A program made the translations under genes and the position numbers. From NCBI RefSeq assembly GCF_006715785.1, contig NZ_VFNX01000001.1:248001-312000 (forward strand): 64,000 nucleotides of DNA, given 5' to 3'. The notes under the pieces were generated by a model, which saw nothing but the letters and a program-made list of their open reading frames with translations, did no database searches and was not told the DNA's origin. Source of the DNA: Streptomyces puniciscabiei (GTDB lineage Bacteria; Actinomycetota; Actinomycetes; Streptomycetales; Streptomycetaceae). Each line of letters begins with the position of its first letter. The stretch's first letter is position 1. Positions 56,177 to 63,455 of the stretch are shown here, one piece after another.

Positions 56177-56814
56177 CGGTCGTCACCGCCCTTCCGCTGC
56201 CGGGACGCGGCGGCCGTCTTCTTGCCGGCCGTCCTGCGAGCCGCGTCCGTCCTTTTCGCGGCCGCCTTCTTCGCGGGGGCCGCCTTCTTCGCCGACGCCT
56301 TCTTCGCCGCGGTCTTGTTGGCGGGAGCCTTCTTCGGCGGGGCCTTCTTGACGGGCTTGCCGCCGCGCGGCTCCTCACCCCGGCCGCCCTTGTCTTCCTG
56401 GCCCTCTTCGTCCCGGCTCTCGGTCTCGTCCGGGCCGGACTCGTCCGCGGACTCCTCGTCGTCCCGGTCCTCGGCGGAGGCGGAACCGGCGGGCACCGCA
56501 CCGGAGAGCTGGTCGCGAACCTGCTCGGTGCGGCCGTGCAGGCGGTCGGCGAGGGAGTTCATCTGCCTCTCGACCATGGCACCGGAGGCGGCCTTGCCGA
56601 CCCCCCGCAGGTCCTGGCGCAGCTGGTCGCCGATCTCCTTGAACTGCGGGTTGTCCTTCAGCTGCCGGCTCACCAGGTCGGCGAGCGTCCTCGGGCCGAG
56701 GTTGAGCTTCTTCCCGGCGACCAGGGATCCCATCGCCAGCGCCATTTTCAGTTTCTTCGTGCGTCCCAGAAGGTATCCGGCCCCTACGGCGAGGCCGAGT
56801 GCGGTGCGGTTCAT
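56173..56814 (-). CDS. gvpY: GvpY, actinobacterial gas vesicle protein with Lys/Ala-rich tail
   Basis: 213 residues. The N-terminal 100 residues are shared by GvpY of Streptomyces clusters (LGLAVGAGYLLGRTKKLKMALAMGSLVAGKKLNLGP), a Gly-rich hydrophobic region. A short acidic stretch then gives way to a Lys/Ala/Pro tail of about 60 residues with KKAPPKKAPANK, KKASAKKAAPAKKAAAK and similar, like a histone H1 tail. The ATG at 56814 lies one base after the gvpG stop. The gvpY end overlaps gvpZ. The tail is expected to bind acidic partners such as GvpZ or nucleic acid. Confidence 0.85.
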   Translation of the reverse strand: MNRTALGLAVGAGYLLGRTKKLKMALAMGSLVAGKKLNLGPRTLADLVSRQLKDNPQFKEIGDQLRQDLRGVGKAASGAMVERQMNSLADRLHGRTEQVRDQLSGAVPAGSASAEDRDDEESADESGPDETESRDEEGQEDKGGRGEEPRGGKPVKKAPPKKAPANKTAAKKASAKKAAPAKKAAAKRTDAARRTAGKKTAAASRQRKGGDDR

Positions 56815-56815
56815 C

Positions 56816-57073
56816 TCACGTCCCGTTGCCTGTGGTGTCGCCGGAGCGCAGGGCGATCTCCAGCCGGTCGAGCAGTTCGTCCTCGCGCCGGTCGAACTCC
56901 TCCTCGGTGATCTCGCCCGCCTCCAGTTGCTCCTCGAGGCGGGCCAGCTCGGCCCTCACGGTGGCGGGGTCGTAGTAGATCCGTTCCGCCTCGCGGAGCA
57001 CCTGTCGGATGGCCCACGCGCTGCCGCGCACGGGCGCGAAGGGCAGCATCAGCACTTCGCCGATCAGTCCCAC
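56816..57073 (-). CDS. gvpG: GvpG, gas vesicle protein
   Basis: 85 residues. LIGEVLMLPFAPVRGSAWAIRQVLREAERIYYDPATVRAELARLEEQLEAGEITEEEFDRREDELLDRLE is the whole family core: an N-terminal hydrophobic part and a helical C terminus with the short turn GEITEEEFD. GvpG is a minor assembly protein. The ATG is at 57073; the gvpF stop is 30 bases upstream, and gvpY starts one base downstream of the gvpG stop. Confidence 0.93.
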   Translation of the reverse strand: MGLIGEVLMLPFAPVRGSAWAIRQVLREAERIYYDPATVRAELARLEEQLEAGEITEEEFDRREDELLDRLEIALRSGDTTGNGT

Positions 57074-57103
57074 GGTGTTCTCCTTCCGCTCGGGCCGGAC
57101 GCG

Positions 57104-57874
57104 CTACTGCACGCCGGTGTCCGCACCCGCCGTGGTGCCCGCGGGCTGGGCGGGGCCGGGCTCGACGAAGCTGTACGGCGGCAGGGGGCCGTTGACGCGG
57201 AGGTCGAGGTGCGGGTTGTTCTCGCGGACCTGCTCGACCATGGCCAGGAAGTCCTCCGCCGTGTCCCGGGCGACCAGGAACGAGACGTTCACCAGCCAGC
57301 CCGTGGACTCGGGGCCGGTGCTGACCGCGGCGGCGGCCGGCGTGAGGAGACGCTGCACCTCGGCGGCGTCCTCGGCCTCCCGGGCCTTGACGGCGGCCGC
57401 GACCATCTCGCCGAGCCGGATCTTGTCGTCGTAACTCCCGCCCCCGGCGCGACGGTTGGCTTCGGCGAGTTCACGCATGTCCGCGTTCTCGGCCATCACC
57501 AGGTGCAGGACGGCGTCCTCGACGTGCGTGGCCTTGACGTTGTACTCGACCTTGCCGTCCAGCTCCCGCAGCCGCTCCAGGTAGTGGTCGGCCCGCTCGC
57601 CGAGCACCTGGGTGACCGCGTCGTCGTCGGCGGCGACGCTGCCGAAGCGCATGGGCAGGATGCAGCCGGCCGCGCCGGACTCGGCGAGCACGTTCTGGTG
57701 CGCGAGCAGGTCCCGGCGCTTGGGGCGCAGGTCCTCGGGGGCGTCGCTGACCACGGCGGCCAGCTCCCCGGCCGTGAGCACCCGTACCGGCCGGGGCGGC
57801 TCTCCCACGCCGGTCATGCCCTCGGGCAGGGCCGGATGCGCGCGGTTGGTGATCCCGTAGACGTACGTGCTCAC
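57104..57874 (-). CDS. gvpF: GvpF, GvpL/GvpF-family gas vesicle protein
   Basis: 256 residues. TYVYGITNRAHPALP opens the first alpha/beta domain, LPMRFGSVAADDDAV is the conserved centre, VEYNVKATHVEDAVL starts the second, and NPHLDLRVNGPLPPYSFVE is the family ending. GvpF coats the inner face of the vesicle or prevents GvpA aggregation in cyanobacteria. The GTG at 57874 overlaps the gvpA stop by GTGA. Confidence 0.93.
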   Translation of the reverse strand: MSTYVYGITNRAHPALPEGMTGVGEPPRPVRVLTAGELAAVVSDAPEDLRPKRRDLLAHQNVLAESGAAGCILPMRFGSVAADDDAVTQVLGERADHYLERLRELDGKVEYNVKATHVEDAVLHLVMAENADMRELAEANRRAGGGSYDDKIRLGEMVAAAVKAREAEDAAEVQRLLTPAAAAVSTGPESTGWLVNVSFLVARDTAEDFLAMVEQVRENNPHLDLRVNGPLPPYSFVEPGPAQPAGTTAGADTGVQ

Positions 57875-58293
57875 TCCTGCTCCTCCTTACGGCGCGCCGG
57901 AGCCTTGCGGGGCCGCGGCCGGGACTCGCCCTCCGCTTCCTGACGTGCCTGGTTGAAGGCGTCGGAAATGGTCTGCGCGGCGCCGGACAGCGCACCCTTG
58001 GACTTGCCGCGGGCGCCGGACTCGGTGACCTCGCCGACCAGCTCGGGCAGTCCGGGGCTCTTGTGCGGACCGGCCTCCAGGTCGAGGCGGTTGCAGGCCT
58101 CGGCGAAGCGCAGATACGTGTCGACGCTGGCCACGACGACCCGCACGTCGATCTTCAGGATCTCGATCCCGACCAGGGAGACACGCACGAACGCGTCGAT
58201 CACGAGTCCCCTGTCGAGGACCAGCTCAAGCACGTCGTAGAGGCCGCTGCTGCCGCCTCCGCCTCCGGTCTGCTGTGCCGGAACAACAGTCAT
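57871..58293 (-). CDS. gvpA: GvpA, gas vesicle shell protein with extended C-terminus
   Basis: The main shell protein. Residues about 15-70 are the GvpA core (LYDVLELVLDRGLVIDAFVRVSLVGIEILKIDVRVVVASVDTYLRFAEA). The full product is 140 residues, about twice the length of classical GvpA, because of a basic tail with two Arg/Pro/Lys patches (RPRPRKAPARRKEE). The ATG at 58293 follows GAGGAGGAA. Streptomycete GvpA are commonly of this long type. Confidence 0.93.
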   Translation of the reverse strand: MTVVPAQQTGGGGGSSGLYDVLELVLDRGLVIDAFVRVSLVGIEILKIDVRVVVASVDTYLRFAEACNRLDLEAGPHKSPGLPELVGEVTESGARGKSKGALSGAAQTISDAFNQARQEAEGESRPRPRKAPARRKEEQE

Positions 58294-58354
58294 GCCGGCG
58301 ATTCCTCCTCCTGAGTAGTCGGTACGCGGTGCGGGCCCTGGACACGCGCGGTGC

Positions 58355-58717
58355 CTATCGGCCCCGCGGGTCGGCCCTTCCGCGTTCGTAGCGGCGGACA
58401 CGCCGGTATCCGGCGAGCTGTCCGTCCTGGTCGAGGTCGACCTGGTAGCTCGCCATCAGGCTCATCGTGTCGGGTACCCGCGCCAGTTCCAGGACCTCGA
58501 CCTCCAGCGACCAGCCGTCCTCCGTCTGCTCGAACGAGGACACCGACTCCGGCGAGAGGCCGGTCAGTTCGGCGAGCTGGGCGCGCGCCTGGCGCAGCAC
58601 CTCCATGGGCGTCGGACGCTGGTCGTCCACCGTGTTTTCTGTGTTGCTGTGAGAGTCATGAGAATCATGTGACTCCCGTGAACTCTGTGACTGGGGCGTG
58701 TTCTTTGTGTTCGACAT
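58355..58717 (-). CDS. gvpO: GvpO, gas vesicle protein
   Basis: First gene of the operon, 120 residues. The C-terminal 75 residues are the GvpO domain (TPMEVLRQARAQLAELTGLSPESVSSFEQTEDGWSLEVEVLELARVPDTMSLMASYQVDLDQDGQLAGYRRVRRYERG). The first 40 are polar Ser/His/Asn/Thr low-complexity (ESHDSHDSHSNTENT). The ATG at 58717 follows AGGGGAGAGG. A gap of 61 bases separates it from gvpA. The promoter of the operon should lie in the 105 bases upstream. Confidence 0.92.
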   Translation of the reverse strand: MSNTKNTPQSQSSRESHDSHDSHSNTENTVDDQRPTPMEVLRQARAQLAELTGLSPESVSSFEQTEDGWSLEVEVLELARVPDTMSLMASYQVDLDQDGQLAGYRRVRRYERGRADPRGR

Positions 58718-58786
58718 GGCCACCTCTCCCCTGCGTGTGGCCGCCACATCCTTGGCCAAACCTCTGGCAGCCCTCGCCTGTCGCGG

Positions 58787-58809
58787 TCCGGCCGTCAGGC
58801 CTGGCCGGA
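58787..58809 (-). terminator. Small hairpin between ligD-like gene and gvpO
   Basis: TCCGGCC pairs with GGCCGGA around nine bases, between the LigD-like gene stop and gvpO. It may end the transketolase transcript before the gvp operon, though the stem is short. Confidence 0.45.
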
Positions 58810-58822
58810 GGGGGTACGTGTA

Positions 58823-59758
58823 TTAGCCATCCAGCGCCGCGAGACGACGGCGGGCGGACTCGAGGGACCGGCCGCGGCTCGGCAGACCGGCCCAGGGGTT
58901 CGTGTGCGCCTGGTCCACGGCGTCCGCGATCGTCCAGTGGCGGGCGTCGGTGCCGGGATCGTCCACCTGTTCCCAGGCTAGGGGCACCGCGACGGGCGCG
59001 CCCGGCAGGGCCCGGACGGCGTAGGGGGCGACAGCGGTCTGCGCGTAGGCGTTGCGCTGCACGTCGAGGTAGAGCCGGTCGCCACGGTCCCGCTTGCGGG
59101 AGGCGGTGGTGAGCCGGTCCGGATGCCGGCACTCGGCCAGCCGTGCCACGCCCTGGGCGAACTGGCGCACCTCGTCGAAGTCGTGGCGTCCGTCGAGCGG
59201 GACCACGAGATGGAGGCCGCGCGAGCCGGTGGTCATGGCCGCGGCGGGCAGCCCCAGCTCCTCCAGCAGCTCCCTGAGCCAACCTGCCGCCTCGCGCACC
59301 CGGGCGAAGTCGTCGCCGGGAGGATCGAGGTCGAGGACGAGCCGGTCGGGGTGGTCCGGGCCGCCGGCGCGGTCGGTGCGCGAGAGCCACCGGTGCATGG
59401 TGAGGCAGGCCTGGTCGGCGAGGTAGACGAGGGTGGCGGTGTCGTCGCACACGGCATGCGTGACCGTGCCGCCCTCCTTGGGGACCTCGACGCGGGTGAT
59501 CCAGTCCGGATAGTGCTCAGGGACGTTCTTCTGCATGAAGCGCTGCCCGTCGAGCCCGTCCGGATACCGCTCCAGCATCAGCGGACGGCCTCTCAGGTGC
59601 GGCACCATGTACGGCGCCACGGACCGGTAGTAGTCGGCGAGGTCGCCCTTGGTGTACTCCTCGGCGCCGGCGCCGCCCGGGAAGAGCACCTTCCCGGGCC
59701 GCCGGACCTCCACCGTGCGGCGGCCCGCCCGTATGCTCCGGGCGTCCGCGTCGGTCAT
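58823..59758 (-). CDS. LigD-type DNA polymerase/primase domain protein
   Basis: 311 residues, a stand-alone polymerase domain as found in the NHEJ ligase LigD. YTKGDLADYYRSVAPYMVPHLRGRPLMLERYPDG is the opening; the metal-binding Asp pair is in RLVLDLDPPGDDF; LHLVVPLDGRHDFDEVRQFAQGVA and PLAWEQVDDP follow. There is no ligase or phosphoesterase domain and no ku gene in view. The ATG at 59758 overlaps the transketolase stop by four bases, so it is co-translated with a sugar-metabolism enzyme. Confidence 0.88.
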   Translation of the reverse strand: MTDADARSIRAGRRTVEVRRPGKVLFPGGAGAEEYTKGDLADYYRSVAPYMVPHLRGRPLMLERYPDGLDGQRFMQKNVPEHYPDWITRVEVPKEGGTVTHAVCDDTATLVYLADQACLTMHRWLSRTDRAGGPDHPDRLVLDLDPPGDDFARVREAAGWLRELLEELGLPAAAMTTGSRGLHLVVPLDGRHDFDEVRQFAQGVARLAECRHPDRLTTASRKRDRGDRLYLDVQRNAYAQTAVAPYAVRALPGAPVAVPLAWEQVDDPGTDARHWTIADAVDQAHTNPWAGLPSRGRSLESARRRLAALDG

Positions 59759-61602
59759 CGCACGACCGCCTCCTCCACCAGCAGCCTGGCGGCCGCCGCG
59801 ATGCCCACGGCGTCGATGCCGGCCGCGTGCAGCTGCTCGTCCGGTGCGGCCGAGCCCGGCATGGTGCGCACCGCGAGCCGGACCAGCCGGGGCACGGGCC
59901 GGCCGTCGGCGAAGGCCTCCGCGACGGCGTCGCCGACGCCGCCCTCGGCACGGTGGTCCTCCACGGTGAGCAGACAGCCGGTCTCCTCCGCGGCCCGCTG
60001 CAGGGTCTCCGCGTCGGCGGGCTTGACGGAGTACAGGTCGATCACCCGCACCGGGATGCCGTCCGCGGCGAGCCGGTCCGCCGCGGCGAGCGCCTCGGGC
60101 ACGGTGACCCCGGCCGCGACGACCGTCAGCCGGTCCTCCTCGCTGGAGCGCAGCGTCTTGCTGCCGCCCACCGGGAACTCCTCGTCGGGGCCGTAGATCA
60201 CCGGGGTCTTGCCGCGCGAGGTGCGCAGGTAGCGGATGCCGTCGAGGCCGGCCATGGCCGCGACCAGCCGGGCGGTCTGGTTGGCGTCGCACGGGTACAG
60301 CACGGTCGAGCCGTACACGGACCGGAACATCGCCAGGTCCTCCAGGCCCATCTGGGAGGGCCCGTCCTGGCCGATCGCGACACCGGCGTGCGAGCCGACC
60401 AGGTTGATGCCGGAGCCGCTGATGGACGCCATCCGCACGAAGTCGTGGGCGCGGGTGAGGAACGCGGCGAACGTCGAGGCGTACGGCAGCCAGCCCCGCA
60501 CCGCCATGCCGACGGCCGCCGCGACCAGCTGCTGTTCGGCGATGTAGCACTCGAAGAACCGGTCGGGATGGGCCTTGGCGAACTCCTCGGTGCGGGTGGA
60601 GTCGCCGACCTCGCCGTCCAGGGCGACGACATCGCCGCGCGCGCTGCCGAGCGCAGTGAGGGCCGCGCCGAAGGCGTCCCGGGTGGCGACCTCGTCACCC
60701 TTGTCGTAGCGCGGCAGTTGCAGCACCTCGGTGGTCAGGTCGCGCAGCGCGGCGGCGGCCGGCGGCTCGTGGACCCGGACGTGCAGCCGGCGCGGTCCGC
60801 CGAGCTCGGCGACGGCCTCCTCGGCGTCCGGGAGCGGCTTGCCGTGATGGCCCTCCAGGTCCTCGACGGCGGCGACGCCCTTGCCCTTGAGGGTGCGGGC
60901 GAGGATCACCACGGGCTGCCCGGCGGTGGACAGCGCCTCGCCGTAGGCCCGGTCGATCTTGTCGACGTCGTGGCCGTCGATCTCGACGGTGTGCCAGCCG
61001 AAGGCCTGGAAGCGGCGGGCGTAGGCGTCCAGGTCGTGACCGTGCCGGGTGGGGCCGCGCTGGCCGAGCCGGTTGACGTCCACGATCGCGATCAGGTTGT
61101 CCAGGTGCTCGTGTCCGGCGTGTTCGGCGGCCTCCCACACCGAGCCTTCCGCCAGCTCGCTGTCGCCGCACAGCACCCAGACCCGGTACCCGGTGCGCTC
61201 CAGGCGCTTGCCGGCGAGGGCGATGCCGACCCCGACCGGCAGGCCCTGCCCGAGGGATCCGGTGGCCGTCTCCACCCAGGGCAGCCGCCGGGGCGTCGGA
61301 TGTCCCTCGAGCCGGCTGCCGAGCTTGCGGAAGGTGAGCAGCTCGCCGTCCTCGATGGCCCCGGCCGCCTTGTACGCGGCGTACAGCAGGGGTGTGGCGT
61401 GTCCCTTGGACAGCACGAAGCGGTCGTTGGCGGGATGTTCGGGGCGTTCGAAGTCGTAGCGCAGATGGTGGGCGAGCAGCACGGCCACCAGATCGGCGGC
61501 GGACATCGAGGACGTGGGGTGCCCGGATCCCGCGGCGGCGGACGCCCGCACGCTGTCCACGCGCAACTGCTGTCCCAGCTCGGCGAGTTCGGCGGTGTTC
61601 AT
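59755..61602 (-). CDS. Transketolase (615 residues)
   Basis: A TPP-dependent enzyme of the pentose phosphate pathway. TPP and catalytic motifs are AAGSGHPTSSMSAADLVAVLL, VLSKGHATPLLYAAY and VLCGDSELAEGSVWEAAE near residue 145, and AEQQLVAAAVGMAVRGW in the pyrimidine domain. At 615 residues it is shorter than the usual 690-residue Streptomyces transketolase, and is probably a second isoform. The ATG at 61602 follows AAGGAG. It lies 39 bases after the upstream NADH dehydrogenase-like gene and couples to the LigD-like gene. Confidence 0.87.
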   Translation of the reverse strand: MNTAELAELGQQLRVDSVRASAAAGSGHPTSSMSAADLVAVLLAHHLRYDFERPEHPANDRFVLSKGHATPLLYAAYKAAGAIEDGELLTFRKLGSRLEGHPTPRRLPWVETATGSLGQGLPVGVGIALAGKRLERTGYRVWVLCGDSELAEGSVWEAAEHAGHEHLDNLIAIVDVNRLGQRGPTRHGHDLDAYARRFQAFGWHTVEIDGHDVDKIDRAYGEALSTAGQPVVILARTLKGKGVAAVEDLEGHHGKPLPDAEEAVAELGGPRRLHVRVHEPPAAAALRDLTTEVLQLPRYDKGDEVATRDAFGAALTALGSARGDVVALDGEVGDSTRTEEFAKAHPDRFFECYIAEQQLVAAAVGMAVRGWLPYASTFAAFLTRAHDFVRMASISGSGINLVGSHAGVAIGQDGPSQMGLEDLAMFRSVYGSTVLYPCDANQTARLVAAMAGLDGIRYLRTSRGKTPVIYGPDEEFPVGGSKTLRSSEEDRLTVVAAGVTVPEALAAADRLAADGIPVRVIDLYSVKPADAETLQRAAEETGCLLTVEDHRAEGGVGDAVAEAFADGRPVPRLVRLAVRTMPGSAAPDEQLHAAGIDAVGIAAAARLLVEEAVVR

Positions 61603-61641
61603 GAGTCTCCTTGCGGTGAGTCGAGGGGTACGGCCCGCGGG

Positions 61642-63234
61642 TCACCCGGCGGCGGGGTCCGGGGGGTCGGTGCGCTTGACCGGGCCGGGGGCGGGGTGGT
61701 CCGGGGAGTCCGTGCGCCGGACGGGACCGGGGGCGGGGTGGTCTCCCCGCCCGGCGGCCGGCGGTTCGCCGTCAGGTCCCGCGTCGTCGGCCCGCGCCGC
61801 TTCTTCGGCCCGCTCCGGTCCCACCGCCCGCCCCGGCTCTTCCGCGCGCTCCGGCTCCTGCGCATGCTTCGGCTCCTGCCCCTGTTCCCGGCCGTCCGGC
61901 GGTTTCGGTCCGCCCGCCCCCTCCGGCCCGCCCGGGACGCGGGCCAGCTCCGGGGAGGCCGTGTCCAGGGGAACCGACCAGGACCGTACGAGGCCCAACT
62001 GGACGCCCTGGCGCGGCAGTACGGCGTCCAGCAGCCAGTCGGCGGCCACCCGGACACGGTTGCCGGGCAGCGCGGCCAGGTGGTAGCCGCGGGTGACCGC
62101 ACCGGCCGCGGGTCCGGACAGCGGGACGCCGAACGGGTTGGCGGCGGCCCGCACCCCGCCGAGGTCGACCGCGAACCCCAGGTCGCGATGGCGGTACGCC
62201 CGCCGGCGACGGCCGAGACCGAGCGAGGCGGCCACGTTCTCCCCGGCCACCCGGCCCTGCCGCCACGCGTGCTGGGCCGTCATCGGCGTGAAGGACCCCG
62301 GCCGCTCCAGGTCCGGTACGGCGGCCGCGTCGCCACAGCCGAAAACGTCCGGCCGGCCCGGCGCCTGAAGGTACGGGTCGACGAGCAGCCGGCCCCGCTC
62401 CAGCGGCTGCCCGACCCCCTCCACCAGCGGATCGGGCCGCACCCCGACACACCACACCAGCGTCCGGGTGGCCACGAACTCGCCGTCGGTGAGCAGCACT
62501 CCGTCGTGCGTGGCCTCCTTCACCGACGTGCCCATCCGGACGTCCACACCGCGGGCGCGCAGCACCCGGTCGGCCGTGCGGGACAGCCGCCGGTCCAGCT
62601 CGGGCAGCACACGCTCCGCCACGTCCAGCAGGATCCAGCGGGGCCGTACCCCGCCGGGCAGCGTGTGCCGGCGGGCCAGCCGGTCGGTGAGCAGCTGCAT
62701 CTGCGCGGCCACCTCGGTACCGGTGTAGCCGGCACCGACCACGACGAAGGTGCAGCGGGCCGCGCCGGCCTTCGGGTCGTCCTCGGTGGCGGCCAGCTCC
62801 ACCTGCCGGGTCACGTGGTCGCGCAGGTACAGCGCCTCGGGCAGCCCGCGGAAACCGTGCGCGTGCTCGGCGACCCCGGGGATGGGCAGCAGCTTGTTGA
62901 CGCTGCCGACGCTCAGCACCAGCCGGTCGTAGTCCAGGGTGCCGATGCGGCCCTCCGGGTCGGAGTAGTGCACCGTACGCCCGTCGAGGTCGACGTGGTC
63001 CGCCTCGCCGAGCACCATCCGCACCCCGTGCAGGGTGCCCGGCAGCGACACGGTGACCCTGCGGGCCTCCAGGATGCCGGCGGCGACCTGGGGCAGCAGC
63101 GGCAGATACAGGAAGTAGTCGGTCGGGTTCAGCAAGGTGACGTCGGCCCGGTGCCGGGTCAGCCGGGCCACTGTGCGGGCAGCCCGGTACCCGGCGAAAC
63201 CGGCGCCGACGATCACTACGTGAGGTCGGCTCAC
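61642..63234 (-). CDS. NAD(P)/FAD-dependent oxidoreductase (NADH dehydrogenase, NDH-2-like)
   Basis: 530 residues. The two Rossmann motifs are VVIVGAGFAGYRAA and FVVVGAGYTGTEVA, with FGCGDAAAVP for FAD. NDH-2 type enzymes pass electrons from NADH to quinone without pumping protons. The GTG at 63234 follows GGAGG. The C-terminal 90 residues are a Pro/Glu/Ala low-complexity tail ending in two HPAPGPV(R/K)RTD repeats; no ordinary NDH-2 has this tail. It is the first gene of the operon with transketolase and the LigD-like gene, and diverges from the LLM gene. Confidence 0.87.
   Translation of the reverse strand: MSRPHVVIVGAGFAGYRAARTVARLTRHRADVTLLNPTDYFLYLPLLPQVAAGILEARRVTVSLPGTLHGVRMVLGEADHVDLDGRTVHYSDPEGRIGTLDYDRLVLSVGSVNKLLPIPGVAEHAHGFRGLPEALYLRDHVTRQVELAATEDDPKAGAARCTFVVVGAGYTGTEVAAQMQLLTDRLARRHTLPGGVRPRWILLDVAERVLPELDRRLSRTADRVLRARGVDVRMGTSVKEATHDGVLLTDGEFVATRTLVWCVGVRPDPLVEGVGQPLERGRLLVDPYLQAPGRPDVFGCGDAAAVPDLERPGSFTPMTAQHAWRQGRVAGENVAASLGLGRRRRAYRHRDLGFAVDLGGVRAAANPFGVPLSGPAAGAVTRGYHLAALPGNRVRVAADWLLDAVLPRQGVQLGLVRSWSVPLDTASPELARVPGGPEGAGGPKPPDGREQGQEPKHAQEPERAEEPGRAVGPERAEEAARADDAGPDGEPPAAGRGDHPAPGPVRRTDSPDHPAPGPVKRTDPPDPAAG
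61657..61740 (-). repeat. Two imperfect 42-base repeats at the NDH gene end
   Basis: Copies at 61657-61698 and 61699-61740, differing at a few bases, encode a 14-residue unit each (HPAPGPVRRTDSPD and HPAPGPVKRTDPPD). Confidence 0.75.
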
Positions 63235-63393
63235 GGTGCGCCTCCGGCGGTGTGGCTCGTCCGAGGTTTTCCGCGTAACCGGGGCCGGGGCACCCAAACG
63301 CCGGACGGGTCACCCGTACGCCGGTCGGAGCACCCGAACGCCGCGCCGCACCCGCGGCGTTTCGCCCGACCGGCACCGGTTACCCGGCCCGGA

Positions 63394-63427
63394 ACCGGAT
63401 CACACGGCAGCACCGGATCACACGGCA
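63394..63427. repeat. 16-base direct repeat upstream of the LLM gene
   Basis: ACCGGATCACACGGCA occurs at 63394-63409 and 63412-63427, 18 bases apart, ending 28 bases before the ATG of the LLM gene. The spacing, nearly two helical turns, suits a regulator binding on one DNA face. Confidence 0.6.
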
Positions 63428-63455
63428 ACGGCGTCGCCCGCGCGGAGGTTCTCCC

